Position numbers and translations under genes: made by a program. From Alitta virens (lineage: Eukaryota > Annelida > Polychaeta > Phyllodocida > Nereididae), in contig OW028580.1 of NCBI GenBank assembly GCA_932294295.1, positions 27,040,896 to 27,104,895 of the forward strand: a stretch of 64,000 nucleotides of DNA. Direction: 5' to 3'. Of this stretch, positions 23,576 through 35,590 are shown piece by piece. The notes below the pieces were generated by a model. It made no database searches. It had not been told where the DNA came from and was given only the letters and a program-made list of their open reading frames with translations. Each line of letters starts with the position of its first letter. Position 1 is the stretch's first letter.

Positions 23576-25620
23576 ATGATTTTCAATCATTTTATAGGCA
23601 TATTCTAAAAGACACAAGTAAGAATATCGTATATGTCTGTCGTAAATGTGCTTTGGTTGAACAGGTATTTATAATTCCAAATGGTATTCAAGAAAATTTG
23701 TTGCTTTTTCTCGTACACTTGCTTATGTTTATTGTGTTTTAGATGTCACAAGACTAAAACAACTGTCACACAGACATTATTCCTCAACAAACTGCCATAT
23801 AATATTTATACACCTTCTCATATTGTAAGGTTTCTGTGAATCCTTACTATTTCTGTGTCATTTGGTAGTCTTCTCCATGGTGGTTCGAAAACATAATTAG
23901 CCGCCATCTAGTTCACGCGTGACAAAACTTGGTCTTCAGTCATTTTGACGAAATCCTTTTTTCGCAGATGTAATACAGACTTACTGGATGAAACATAATA
24001 AAAGATAAAAAAAAATGCGAGTCATCTGAAAGCAGCAGGCTGAAGTCGGTGACTTACCTTATCAATAAGATGCAATTCTGTTGAAGAATCCATGAACCAC
24101 AGATGACAGTAGGAACACTCTCAATAAAATTTGAAAAGTAATAAGTAGGTAATTTAGAGGGAGTCCTTTGTTTATTCTTGTTTATAGAAAGTCGTGGCTG
24201 ATTCTTGCTTCATCAAGTTGCTTTGCTATTTTTACTGGAGGGAAACGTCATGTTGGCTGTGAAATGCGATGTTCATGACAAATTGGGGACAATTCTGAAA
24301 AAGAATATGAAAACGAGGTGGTGCTTTAGTACAGAAGAACAAATAAATGAATTGGCGATAGTGAATTGCCCTGTCTGTTTAGACATTTAATATTCCCGTT
24401 AAATAAAACAAATTCTCTGTTAAATAGAATGTTTGCGGATCTATGAGCATCAAATATTACTACGTAACGGTGAACTTCAAACTAACCATGGCATTCTAAA
24501 AAATATCGTTGAAAAACGGCCACGTTGAACGGCACTGCGAAAGAGACCTAACTGTTAAATACAGTTAGTTGCCAATCTTCTTGACAAACACTAAGCAGTT
24601 AGGCCTACAACCTAACTTAAATAAGAAATTTCATGTTAAATGGACCCTTAAGTATACCAAGAAGAACTATGTAAATTATAAGTTTGGCTTTGAAGCAATT
24701 TAATTGAATTTATTTCTTTTTTCACATGTTCATTTAATTTTAATTTACCTCTGTTCACATGTTAGTTTATTTTATTTATTTATTTTTTTAATAAATAATA
24801 TTAAGATTACCTTTAATTTGAAATATAATTGTGACCATTTTGCATACCAGGTAGAGTTATTTTACATCTAGCTGTCCGAGAATTAATATATTTGGTGTTT
24901 AACGCAATTTATTTATCATATCATTTATCAATTAATTTTTTTATTTTATTTAACATCATATAATGAATATGTATGGACCAAGACAATATACATGTTTTTA
25001 ATTGTATTTGTCTGAACACTATAAATTATCAAATTATCATATACAAATTATGACCATGATAATAACCCGATCTTGTATTTTCATCTTTAGGATACTCAAG
25101 AAAGCATCATTGATTAAACGTCGTATTGATCCATTATGTAGGTCAGTAATGGGCTCAAGGGGCTATATGGGTCAAGAGAATTTGAAGCATTTCTTACCCT
25201 CAGTGACCAAAAATAATTTATTTGCAATTCTTGGGTCAGCTAAGAGGCTTTATTGACCTAAATAAATTACAAGAAAAGGCTCATGTTTACAAGGACTACA
25301 TTGAAAATGCATAAGAATATTATTATTACTTAGAAATAATTTACAGACAGAAAACTGAAATATATTTATTCGTTGTTTTCATAAAACTTAAATCACGATT
25401 TTACTGTTTATTGCTTCGGGATAAAGCTTTGCTTGCATGTGTTTTTAATGAAGATGACATCAGTTTTTTGCTTTTTTAATGCTTCAGGGATAGGCCGCAT
25501 TGTCAGTATCTCACCATGTTTGCAATGTAAGACCACCGGTCAATTAAAGTCATTGAGGGAATATTACCTCACATTAACACACATGTGGGTTCTTTCACTT
25601 GAATTTGGAGTCGACTTGTA
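23576..25620. other. AT-rich stretch without recognisable gene
   Basis: No domain-bearing frame on either strand. A 61-residue open frame at 24205-24390 ends VNCPVCLDI but has no second metal-binding pair and no recognisable partner exon. T-rich runs and (TTTA)n near 24770-24800 look like retroelement tails. A second unrecognised frame covers 25002-25256. Confidence 0.5.
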
Positions 25621-25621
25621 T

Positions 25622-25623
<2 letters not shown>

Positions 25624-25694
<71 letters not shown>
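25624..25694. repeat. (GATA)n microsatellite
   Basis: About 17 uninterrupted copies of GATA. It abuts the 3' side of the minus-strand SINE at 25700-25868, so it probably grew from that element's tail. Confidence 0.95.
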
Positions 25695-25695
<1 letters not shown>

Positions 25696-25699
25696 CCAG

Positions 25700-25868
25700 G
25701 GCTAAGCAAAGGGATCATCTTCGTTCCATACCCCGTATATTTTTCCTGAGAAATTAGATCCGACCTAACTACTGTCTATTATGGGACAGGCCTTGGGTAG
25801 ACAGCTGGCTACAGATCGAACCCATGAACCTCAGAAGGGCCGGGTGATTCCTTGACCACTATATGTGT
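25700..25868 (-). mobile_element. tRNA-derived SINE (family 3) with tetranucleotide tail
   Basis: Minus-strand reading shows a degenerate A box (tatagtggtcaaggaatcac), the B-box-like ggttcgatctg and a body containing ggcctgtcccataatagaca. It ends at the (GATA)n tract. Tetranucleotide tails are common in invertebrate SINEs. Confidence 0.55.
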
Positions 25869-25869
25869 G

Positions 25870-27180
25870 CAAGTAGACAGCACACAGACTAGTTTAAAAA
25901 AAAGACAAGCAATATAATGATAGCTCTCTTATCTTGCTTAGGTAAAATTATACGAAACAGAAAAACCTTCAGATACATCAAGAAAACCTGCAGAGTTTAT
26001 CAGAAACGGAAAGATTAGGCAAATTATGCATGCTGTTACCTTGTTATCCTAAACAATACCTGGGCTGCTGTCCTTTATGAAAAATACCCTGAATATACTG
26101 TTGCTTCATATGAAATTAGAAATACTAGTAAAATAGATTTATTTATTGTCATACTGTCAATTTTGGTGACCACAGGGTGGTTTAAAAGCATCAATATTGT
26201 ATAAACCCGTATATGTGGCATGCCAAACTGGAGTTACTTTGCTCCAACACTGGGCCAATGTTGTCAACAGTTAGACAATGTTTAGCCTAACTTTGAGAAC
26301 TATAAGCATTTTATGCAGAAAATCCAGGCAAGTTAACTTCGCTCTCAACTCAAGATTCAGGCCAATAAAACGCAACTTATTAAAAAAAAAAAGACAAAAT
26401 ACTTCAACACATAAGGCATTAAATACACATTAAAATGTACTAGAAATACTGCTGCTTGGGGTCCCCTTGTTTCAACCAATTCGAAAATAGGGCCGGAAGC
26501 TGTGCAACCAATGGGATAGCAGCATTCTGCCAATAGCCACCAAGCGAAAATATCAAGAACCTTTTTGGAAAATCTACTATTCCAATCACAGGAGTGTCAG
26601 GCTGTCTCATGAGTGTTTTAATGTAAATCAGGAAAGTGCTTAAACTTGCATCATGACACCAATCCAATGTAATAGGGCTTCAAGTGATCAGTGGGTGTGG
26701 CTTAAGCAAGTCCAAGTCATTAAAGAGCAAATAGGTCATGCCCAAGAAGTCTGACAACATGAAGAAGTTGGAAGCAGACAGCTTAACATACATGTTGGTG
26801 TGTGTACAATTTTAGCCCAACTCCTAAATCTAGTTGAACTAATGTATTTGTTAAAAGGGGGGGAGTGGGGGGTTAGTACTATTTAACTTTCGTGTGTATG
26901 TTTTAAATAGGATCTGCTTAACTGTTGGCATTGTTCTGAACTAACCATGTCATTTCTATAGGGGTTGGGAAACGATTTGATAACAAATATTAATATCATA
27001 GCATGCACAAATTGAGCCAAAAAGGTTCAGATGGTGCATGGCCAAGTCAAAAAAACGCTGCAATGCATGCTTTCAGACTATCTTTTTGTACAAGTAGGTT
27101 ACATGTAAGTAACAATTAAAGTTTAAATGTCAACACACACATGGTAGGTTTTGGCAGCTGATCAAATAAAATTAGGCAAA
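25870..27180. other. non-coding stretch
   Basis: No recognisable gene. 26133-26200 reads on the minus strand as a possible LINE tail (gacaataaataaatc). An open frame at 26440-26667 (minus) has no recognisable features. A G-rich run lies at 26857-26872. Confidence 0.5.
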
Positions 27181-27442
27181 AGTGCAGTATAGCGGACCCA
27201 GATTTATGACCATATTTAGCTAGCCTCATTGCCAGGCTTATGACGTAGAACTACTGAATTCAATTATTGACGTCACAAATAAACGACGGCGGTGATCATT
27301 TTCAAGGCAAGAAAGTTGTTTATTTTTATTTTTATCGGGGGCTGCTGCCCCCAAACCCCCTTTACAGGATACAAAAAGTGATTATGTTTATATGTAATGG
27401 ACGCCAAATATGGGTATATATTTTGGTCCGCTATACTGCACT
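27181..27442. mobile_element. MITE with 18-bp perfect terminal inverted repeats
   Basis: Ends are AGTGCAGTATAGCGGACC at 27181-27198 and its exact complement at 27425-27442. Both sides are flanked by AAA, a possible 3-bp target duplication although A-runs make it weak. The 262-bp interior has a CRE palindrome (27269) and a C-rich patch (gggctgctgcccccaaaccc). No coding capacity. Confidence 0.88.
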
Positions 27443-27649
27443 AAACCCTAAAATTATTATATTACCAAATACCCTGAAAATAGACCAAAAGTAATTATTT
27501 GCCAAATATGCTTCATATAGGACCAACAATTTGTAACCACAATAGATACATAATATGTACATATATACCACTTGGAGGCTGAATATTTGTGGCAAAGGCC
27601 AAGCAGGAAGATTTCCTGCAGCAGAACTCCACAACAAGATGCTGCTGAA

Positions 27650-27815
27650 CCTGGGCAAATGTTCCTTCCACGTTCAATTGCATAAATAAGCAATCTCCGT
27701 AAGTCTAGGTCTCGTGTCATCGCAACTGAGCCTGAATTACATCTAGATGAGCTCTGGAGCGCAGCTCTGCAAGGCAATCAGTGACACATTTCTACAGCTG
27801 GGTCATCTTTCTGGC
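27650..27815 (+). repeat. dispersed repeat R0, copy 1
   Basis: Contains gttccttccacgttc, aagcaatctccgtaagtc and gaattacatctagatgagc, all repeated in the same order and orientation at 35404-35590 with scattered substitutions and small indels. No terminal repeats were seen, so the element type is unknown. The 27443-27650 flank holds nothing recognisable. Confidence 0.85.
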
Positions 27816-28164
27816 CTTGGAGGGAAGTATGCAAGATGGATCTGTGCTGAACAATAAGGAAAAAATATCAGTAAGTACGAGTAAAACTATATTTATAAGT
27901 GCAAACATATTTTAGGTTTTTGGAGCATTTGTGAATGAGCATGGCAACATATAAGCTATTAGGCTAAAATTATGCATAAACTTGAAAGAAAAATGTAAAC
28001 AAGATAATTCTTGACTAATTTATTCTATAATAAATATGCTTTTTCTCTTTTCTATTGTTACTTTATAATAATCCTTAATTTTACCAAACCCTGTACTGCT
28101 ATTTTGGCATATGTACTTTTAGTCACTGCATCAGCCAGCCATATCGTGTTATCTAGGAAATAGT

Positions 28165-28350
28165 AATTAGTTTATTGTGCAGGCAATACAACAAAAATAT
28201 ACAATACAAGCAAAATTTCAACATAAACAATCAATCAAATCAGAGATCTACAAAAACCTACAAATCAATATAGTAACATGCCTGCGGGACTACACCCAAA
28301 AGCATAAATGTTGTTAATAGGTGTAGACCCTTGGAAAAGAATAAAAATTA
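28165..28350 (-). mobile_element. LINE 3'-UTR fragment
   Basis: On the minus strand, the order cccgcaggcatg, then T-rich UTR, then gcctgcacaataaact is that of a non-LTR retrotransposon 3' end with its AATAAA. No coding part remains. Called from general resemblance to LINE ends. Confidence 0.45.
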
Positions 28351-28574
28351 CAATTTACTTAATATTTTACAATTATATAGTTTTCACTGCAGCCAATGAA
28401 TTGAATTAAATGCAATTCCGTAGACCCATTTATTTCCTAAAGAAATACTGCACCAATACAAAGACCCAGATAAGTCGAACCTTACAGCTTAGAGTTTCAC
28501 ACAACCTCTCCACCAATTGCTACTTCTCCTTTACCCCTATTTGCTTTGAGAAACTCGATTTCTTTTGGCACACC

Positions 28575-28770
28575 ACCTCTTTTGGTTTATCTATTGGCTT
28601 TGGCAGCTGTGGACAAAGTAAATACTTGCCAGTGCTGGTGTTTCGAGTCTTATCATGCTTAAGGGGGTCCTCTTGCCCCCTACATTATATTAGTATTTGG
28701 GACACAGCCATCTGATTTGCACAAATGGCACCTTTTTGCATTATGCTAAAGAAGATGGATGGACCAGTTT
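28575..28770 (+). repeat. dispersed repeat R1, copy 1
   Basis: Shares cagctgtggacaaagtaaat, acttgcc and the later words caaatggcac and atgctaaagaag with the minus-strand copy at 37680-37850. It is more distantly related to 36605-36725. Element type unknown. The open frame 28410-28715 lies across it and is not called coding. Confidence 0.75.
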
Positions 28771-29400
28771 TTTTTTTTCGGCCACAGCTCAAAGTAAGGC
28801 AGTGGTAGATTTGAATGTTTAATTACTTTTATCGCAGCATTAAGTGAACTCAGAACATGCAAAACTTTATAAGGATTCCATGTGAATGTGTAAGGTCTCT
28901 GAGAGGGACGTGCGCTATATCTTACCAAAACCTACTCACTGACAAGTGCCCATATCATGTAAAACCAAGAAATAAATGTGATAATGACGCGCTGTGTGCA
29001 GAATGAGGAAAAAATGTAGATCGAGTGATATCCATGCATTAGTTGGGTGACTATAATAAAATTTCATGATAACGCTGTAATTTTCTAAAATTCATGTAAT
29101 ATTTACCCTCCCCCCTTTTTTTATTATCTACTAAAGTTGTTTGATAAGCATCCCATCCATCCCCATCATTATTGCTGGTGCTCTATGTACAATTGATTAT
29201 TGATGCATTACAATACAATACTGATGATACATGCATTTTTGTAAAGAAATGGTATTATAAAAACGTGCAAAGACATGCCTAAATGAATCATGTGTTCGCC
29301 CTCGACCTTTTATAATTCTTCTGTCAACAAAATCCCTTTGCCTAGATGTGAGATCAGTTCTTTTATCCTCCATAATCACTATGAGGTGCTCGGAGCTTAA
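28770..29400. other. non-coding stretch
   Basis: AT-rich. A 60-residue minus-strand frame at 29197-29379 (MIMEDKRTDLTSRQRDFVDR...) looks hydrophilic and gene-like but has no recognisable family or partner exons. Confidence 0.4.
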
Positions 29401-29404
29401 CCAG

Positions 29405-29560
29405 TCTTGTCAAAAAAGGAAGCACTATTGACTAAGTGTCAGGCTGATGAATATTGTTGCACACTAATGGGGCAAAAGAAAGCTGGTGATACCAGAAACT
29501 GTAATATTTCATAACCCAGTTGACCAATGGTGATATTTCATTTTTATGTTTGGTTACGCA
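29405..29560 (+). repeat. dispersed repeat R2, copy 1
   Basis: Contains gcactattgactaagtgtc, gatgaatattgttgcacac and gaaactgtaatatttcataa, found in reverse complement at 37199-37328 with only scattered differences. Type unknown. Confidence 0.85.
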
Positions 29561-30690
29561 GTGAAACTCCCTCTCTTTCTTTTCTTCATGTAGTTTCAAA
29601 TTATGTCCAATAAATTTCCATTGGTTTTTATTATGTAAAGGTATCATATTCGGTAAAACCAAACAAGTTTACCATCATCAACAAGTGAAGATATGATGCG
29701 CAATTCAAAAGTATTGCATATTTTACCTCTGATGCCAAAACCTGTTGTTAAGTATAAACAGGGCCCTAAAAGTTTTGTTGCAGTATTGTCTAAATTTGCC
29801 CAGAAGTATTTTTCTTATGACAGCATGCAGTTCACAATCAAATTTACATTAAAACACCAGGAATTTAAGCACCAATTGTGTTTACAACGCTGATGTTCCA
29901 CTTTACTATCCTAGGCATATATTGCTCAACTAGGCTCATTTCAAATGCAGGAGGAGCAAAACAAGTTAGCCTTACTTCAAAAGTTTGTCCCATCACAGCC
30001 TAAAACTGTCAGCCTTATGTCATGCTATCTTAGTGGTGTGATAAGGTCACGTCATGGAGTGCTTAAAGGTGTCAAACTTTAGTTGAAGAGCATCATAGGC
30101 CTATGGCTGTATTACAGGGGTCATCCATATTTCATATGACAGACAGGTCATGTTGGGAAGTTTTTGAGTAGGGGAGCACATACTGTATGTGGTATATGAC
30201 TATACAGCAAAGAAGAACAATTTGTCCTGATATAATGAAAAATAATTGATCCAGATGATGATCCAGGTGTCACTAGTGATCTGCTATTAATTGTAGAGAT
30301 GCCAATTTATGGAAATTTGATGGAATAATTGTACATATGCAGGACTGTGACTTGAAAATTTGTTTTCTTTTTCTTTTCTTTTTTATCGCAAGAATGAATG
30401 CAGAAAACTTTATTTTACCCAGTGCTAACCCAAATAGATTTATCATGGACCATGACAAAATTATCGGTTTGAAATCTCATGCCATCACTAGATCTATGTG
30501 CAGGAGATTCTCGAGCAATTCAGTGACTCATTTGTTTAAGTGTATCCCATCCATCTATTTGTTGTGAAGTTTATAAGACTAATATCAGCAAGGCATGGAT
30601 TTTGCAAAGAAACCTGTTTGGTTTTGCTTAATTGGTTGTTGTTTTTGTTTTTTTGCACTGGTATGACCACTCGCGATTGAAAAAATAGGA
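29560..30690. other. non-coding stretch
   Basis: No recognisable gene or repeat. Short frames at 29693-29893 and 30273-30567 overlap on both strands and look like chance. Confidence 0.4.
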
Positions 30691-30953
30691 CTAGATGTAC
30701 TGTTGCGTAATATTTCCGCTGTTTTTTCAAGAAATCGTCAGGCGTCACTCAGGGCTCCACCATGACATTTTGGTGGGCGCCACTGTTTTCGTAATTCAGC
30801 CTCGTTTTGGTTTTGCAATTTTGCATTGTTGTGGTTTTGCAAAATCGTTCGAGCAGTTGCTCAGTGTATTCAGTACGTTCTGAATTTGTTCAGTGTGTGT
30901 TTTTTGGAGTGTGTCTTGGGCGTCTTTTGTCCAAAGTTTTGTTTTCGAATACA

Positions 30954-31355
30954 ATGAGTGGTCAATGTGGGAAGTGCCTGAAGTGTCGTTGGAAAGGTGT
31001 GTTGAAATCTTTATGAAGATTTTTTCTTTTCTTTTTAATCTAATCTAATTTGGTTGAGAATCTCTTATATTCATTTACACATTTATTTTCTTTAATTTTA
31101 TTGTTTTGAAGAACTTTCTATTTCTGAAACGAATTCATATCATTGTCTAACAGCTCAGGTCTATGAAAAGCCGTAACTTATGTTTTGTGTTATCGTTTTC
31201 TTATTTCAGCCTTCATTTCCCGCACCGGAAATCTATTTCGAAGCTGCTTGGGGCTTAGGAAACGCCGAAACAGAGTGCATTCGGTGGTCAAATCTGAAGT
31301 ACCTGCGGTAGTTGTCATGATTCAGACACCCACAGTGGTTCACGATCAGAATTGA
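30954..31355 (+). CDS. hypothetical small basic protein, two-exon model (possibly decayed)
   Basis: Exon 1 (30954-30996) starts at an ATG and encodes MSGQCGKCLKCRWK before a donor AAAG|GTGTGT. Exon 2 follows the acceptor ttcttatttcag|CC at 31210 and runs to a TGA at 31353-31355. The intron is 213 bp, phase 1. The 62-residue product has two CxxC-like cysteines and an Arg-rich block (LRKRRNRV) followed by SEVPAVVV. No family is recognised. Its architecture parallels the gene at 45198-45971: tiny exon 1, phase-1 intron, Ala at the junction, and Arg block and Glu-Val at matching distance. Downstream, 31470-31590 is GAG-rich and would be acidic if read in another frame. This suggests that the stop at 31353 truncates a formerly longer protein. 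A CpG-richer leader precedes the ATG. The splice sites are inferred and no transcript evidence exists. Confidence 0.42.
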
Positions 31356-31375
31356 CACCCCTTGGTTGCCAAAGA

Positions 31376-31600
31376 AAGTTTTGGATGAGGAGGATATGGA
31401 CAGGAGGAGTGTATTCTCTCTCTTTGGCAAGTTGGATGGGGAGAATGAGTGAATGATGTGAGAATGAGAATGATGTGAAGTAGGAGGAGAGGAGGAAGAG
31501 AGGAGGAGGAGAAGGAGAGGAGAAGAAGAGGAGAAGGAGAGGAAGCAAGCAGATGAAAAGAGGAGAGAAGCAGGACAGGACGAGGTCCTGATCTGCACAT
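31376..31600 (+). repeat. polypurine (GAG/GGA) tract
   Basis: Strongly purine-rich plus strand with clusters of GAGGAG, densest over 31470-31590. It is likely the remnant of the Glu-rich coding stretch of the model at 30954-31355, and is able to form triplex-type structures. Open frames on the minus strand here are low-complexity Ser/Leu/Pro artefacts. Confidence 0.7.
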
Positions 31601-32403
31601 TGGGTCCTGGGCATTGGGTTGCGGAGGAAGAAGAGCCAGTGCCTTTCGCAGCTGTTTTGATTTAAAGTTTTTTTATGTCACTGTTCTTTTTTTGTGTGTT
31701 TTTTTTCTTAAATTCAGTCCGAGTTTTACAGAGGTCTTATATACATAACTAATCCGGGGATAATATTTCCACAATGGGTGGCCGTTCTCAAACCAATTAG
31801 ATTGGTAACCGGTTACTAGCCTGGCTTGCCATGGCTTGGATGAGTTGGGCAGATCCCCCTGCAGCCACTGCCTCACCCCACCCAGTGGTAATAGTTTCTT
31901 GGCAATTGACCATATTCACAAATCAGCAATGTACACAACTGACCTTTTAAATGTCAAATAATAGCATGTTATTATCCCATAACTCAGCATGTTTTATCCC
32001 ACAACTTAGTCAAGTATAACAACAGTAAGTTATTGCAAATGAGTGAACTATTCTGTTAAAATGAAAACAGTTCCTTAATTGCAACATTTGTTATATCCCA
32101 AAATGTCTCACTGAAACTATTTAGGTTACATCTGGACAAAAATGTGCAAGAGATAAATGGCCTTGTGGATGTGTCATAATGCACTTCAACATGCAATAAA
32201 GTGATTGGCCTTTATGGTATTCACACAAAGGGTGTAATTGCTTTGTTACTGTAACAGGCTGCTGAAACTGGAAAGGCCGCTCTTCAGGCACTGAAAGCCA
32301 GTTGATGAATGGTTTATGTACGTTGTGGAACAGTTGGGTTATCCAACAGAACTCCTAATAAAGAATATTCCACCACAGTTACTAAGAGTTGGTATGAGTG
32401 GTG

Positions 32404-32437
32404 CCCAGATAGCATTCCATTTGGAATGTTATCTGGG
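32404..32437. mobile_element. minimal hairpin of the CCCAGATAGCATTCC MITE family
   Basis: The two terminal repeats lie back to back: CCCAGATAGCATTCCA followed immediately by its complement with one mismatch. No interior is left. Fuller members are at 49106-49222 and 58149-58212, and a partial one at 63880-63912. Confidence 0.75.
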
Positions 32438-32625
32438 GTGGGTGGATTAGGGCTTTACGTCCTGCATTTCTGCACCTGATGGGTTAATTCGGACAGGCGT
32501 GGATCGTGGCAATGAGATGATGAATGAAACAGCCATTCAACTTCGGCTCGACCGGGAAATGAACCTCAGACCCAGTGGTTAGAAGCCCAGCGTGCTGCCA
32601 CAGAGCGCTAGGCCCCCACCCAAAG
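32438..32625 (-). mobile_element. tRNA-derived SINE (family 4)
   Basis: Minus-strand head gggggcctagcgctctgtgg is a slightly mutated form of the family A box (cctagctcagtggtagcgc). The B box is degenerate (gaggttcatttcc). The body contains gaatggctgtttcat and ends caggacgtaaagccctaatc. Five copies of this family are in the window. Confidence 0.85.
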
Positions 32626-33351
32626 AGCTAGTATGGATTAGCTGAAACACGGGCGACCCAAACCAAGACATAACTAGTTGGTGATACCTAATCATACTAA
32701 TAGTTGACTCAACTGCATGCAGCCCCACACTTGCAACAAAAGAAACTGTTGATAGCTACAAAGTATATATATACAAGTAGCAATGATTATGGAGCACTTC
32801 AGTCATAACTTCCAGTAGACTGCTATAGCTAAAGCTTGTTTGAGCGTTTATTTCAGGGATTACTGAACTGTCAATGCCTACATGTAAGTTGCCACTCTAT
32901 TTCAGTATCAACCAACTATGGATGATTCACAGCGTAGTGCCAATAACTATTGATCATGAACACAAATCAAATCCTTTCAGGTTTGTCCAAAAAAAAAAAG
33001 GCTGCCAAAGAGAACACTCTTGTGTTGACCGTCTGAGCTACTGAATAGAATCAGTTACTGCTGTTTGACACGAATATTGGACATACGGAACTTGATTTCT
33101 TTCTGGGTGTTCCCAGTGACCAATGGGGCATGGTCATGAAGGTGTCTGATACCATTTTCAGACTGATCACAGCATGTTGTTCATTGCTTTATTGACATCA
33201 AATTTAAATAGTCTTTTTAAAATGTACGTTCTATAATAAAGAAAATATTCCGGAGCACCAAATTCAGTCTGGATGCAGCAAATTCTAATTCTATAATACA
33301 CTTAACAGTACTATTGCAGCACCACAATATATATCTTAACCTGCCACACAA

Positions 33352-33420
33352 GATAAGATAAGATAAGATAAAACTTTATTTATAGTCGGAGGTGCAAGAC
33401 AAAACAATAAAACATAAGCT
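33352..33420 (-). mobile_element. LINE 3' tail with (TATCT)n
   Basis: Read on the minus strand: ctataaataaagttttatct with further TATCT units, i.e. AATAAA followed by a pentanucleotide tail. Such tails mark the end of some non-LTR elements. The body, if any, lies at 33420-33700 and has no recognisable coding motif. Confidence 0.5.
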
Positions 33421-33904
33421 ATAAAGCTTTTAGCCGACTAGTAAAAATAACAATAACAATGAAAGAAGATATATATAAAGATGATTAGAATGAGATTATG
33501 ACCTAACTACACAATGATCATAAATTATTCCACAATATCGCCATCAGAAAATATCGGCCCACAACATCACCAAGAAATATTTCTCTGTCATTGCCAGTCG
33601 GGAAGCGAATGTGTTTACTGCACCCAATAAAGACATGCCAATATAAAAATTCTAACGCCACGTAAAAGCTACTAAAAACTTCAAAAAAAGTTCATCTGAG
33701 AGTTAGTAACTTCGGCATGCGTTACTAATCAACTGACCTCCAAAATGATGCATTACTAATCACCTGAACTCATGATAAAGTTTATGAGACCGTCGGGTGA
33801 GCTTCTACAGCTGCATAGCAACAAGAGGTAGTCTTGAAAGTGTATCCTTTCTTTTCTTTCTGTGAAGACTTTATCCTGCCTCCAATAGACTGAATGTCCA
33901 TTTG

Positions 33905-34115
33905 ACCTTACTTAAAGGTCAAAAAGGTCATTGGGAGACAGACCCAGCTGTGTCCTGCAGACGTAATAGTGTGAAAAGGCCATTAGGGAAGTCTGCATGT
34001 GGCAGGTGGAAGGAGCCGCTTTGCTCCTTTATAATTGGATAAAACAGGAAATTTCTGTTTTGGGTGGTATTGTTCATGGCCTGCAATGGCGTAAATGCAA
34101 TGTGCTGAGGTGCAG
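33905..34115 (+). repeat. dispersed repeat R3, copy 1
   Basis: The order ggagacagacccagctgtg, aaaaggccattagg and ggcaggtggaaggagc is present in reverse complement at 38560-38775, roughly 80% alike. Type unknown. Confidence 0.85.
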
Positions 34116-34245
34116 CCAGTTGTTGTGACGTTAGAACTGGACATAGGGTTAACCAAGGGCATTAGTACACTTGTCAAAGGATGACAGACTATCTTACCTG
34201 CAACCTCAGCTTTTGACTAGCAATTGTTAAATACATATATATATA

Positions 34246-34750
34246 TAAGTGAGTAAACTCAAATTTGTATGTCAAGGCACACCACCGTTTGGGCCTCGAT
34301 CGTGCCGTGGCCCACCTCATTCTTTCTATCTTCTCCAGTTCTAACTAATTGTCACCATTAAAACTCCTTTTTTGCACACTTTTCCTACTTTTTCCTGCAA
34401 CTTTCCGCCAAAGGGAGCACATGCTTGCTACCAATATGGCCGTCATCCCTTTCAGAAAGAGGCTGAATTGATCACAATATCTTACGGTTCTCTACTATTT
34501 GGAAATTTAATGTGATCTGATTCAAATATTTGCAGAATTTCACACTCAGAAAGTTTATTTCAACAACAGAGACAGACATCTATATATAAATAAGTGAGTA
34601 ACCGCTAATTTGTGCGTCGATCTATGCTGCCGTTTGGCCCTCGATCGTGCAGTGGCCTACCCTCATTCTTTCTATCTTCTCTAATTAACTTTCACCATTA
34701 TAACTCTTTATTTGCACATTTTCCTCCAACTGTATATGCATCCATATGTG
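34246..34750 (+). repeat. two direct copies of a 165-bp repeat
   Basis: 34246-34410 and 34589-34750 share ataagtgagtaa, cctcgatcgtgc, ctcattctttctatcttct and aactttc. A third ataagtgagt occurs at 34841. The intervening ~180 bp are unrelated. A short frame at 34612-34842 overlaps the second copy and is not considered a gene. Confidence 0.8.
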
Positions 34751-35403
34751 AAAAGTGTCCACCACACAAGCGAGATTTTTCCTCTTTTTTTTTTTCGATT
34801 GAGTACATTATCAAATCAACAGAAAGACGTATCATACCATAAGTGAGTCACACATATATATATCAGTTGCAGACAGGAACAAGCTATTAGATTCACAGAA
34901 CAATGCATCATAACATATCTCACTCACAATGTAGAAAGCAAGAAAAACAATCATATTATAGTGTATTTCAACAAATCCACATACAGTGAGCTTCTCTCCA
35001 GTCTGAAAATTTCACACCCAAGCCACAAGCTATATTGCTCCTGTCAAACTGTCAGGGTGATGCTCTTAGGTCACATCATAACGACTTAAATTTGTCAAGT
35101 TGAGCAGTTCTAAGATCTGTATGGCAATGGAACTAGAATGTTCCGAAAGACATAATTTTCGTCTGCAGGTCAGGCGTAGTGCTCTTATTCTAACCAACCA
35201 AAGATCTACTTCCATCGTACATGTATTTGTGGCACTCCTGAGTCAACCAAATTATTTTATTTTTTTGCAGCACAGGCTACATTTTCCCACCCCACATATC
35301 TATCTCTATTACTATGCTATTAGACTCACAGGCTGAATAAACAGTTGAGGTATTCATTCAGAAGCCAAGAAGGCATTTCTATAGCGTAACTCAGCAAGGC
35401 TAT

Positions 35404-35590
35404 CGTGAACTTGGGTGAACGTTCCTTCCACGTTCGATTGCATGAATAAGCAATCTCCGTAAGTCTTGGTCCCATGTCATCGTGACCTAGCTTGAATTAC
35501 ATCTAGATGAGCAAGGAGTGCAGCTCTGCAGCTCTGCAAGGCAATCTGTGACACATTTCTTGAGCGTTGCCATCTATCTCGTCTTTGCCA
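35404..35590 (+). repeat. dispersed repeat R0, copy 2
   Basis: Second copy of the repeat at 27650-27815, in the same orientation. It carries a small local duplication of gcagctctgca not present in copy 1. The stretches 34860-35400 and 35590-36060 hold no recognisable feature. Confidence 0.85.

Noticed and set aside
29197..29379. 60-residue hydrophilic minus-strand frame, possibly an exon
   Set aside because: No splice partner, no family and no second copy to show constraint.
31233..31614. Several overlapping minus-strand frames rich in Ser, Leu and Pro
   Set aside because: They are translations of the polypurine tract read in reverse; low complexity and present in all three frames.
34246..34750. 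Possible LTR pair of a small retroelement
   Set aside because: The two 165-bp copies are only 180 bp apart, lack TG..CA ends and have no primer binding site or coding sequence between them.
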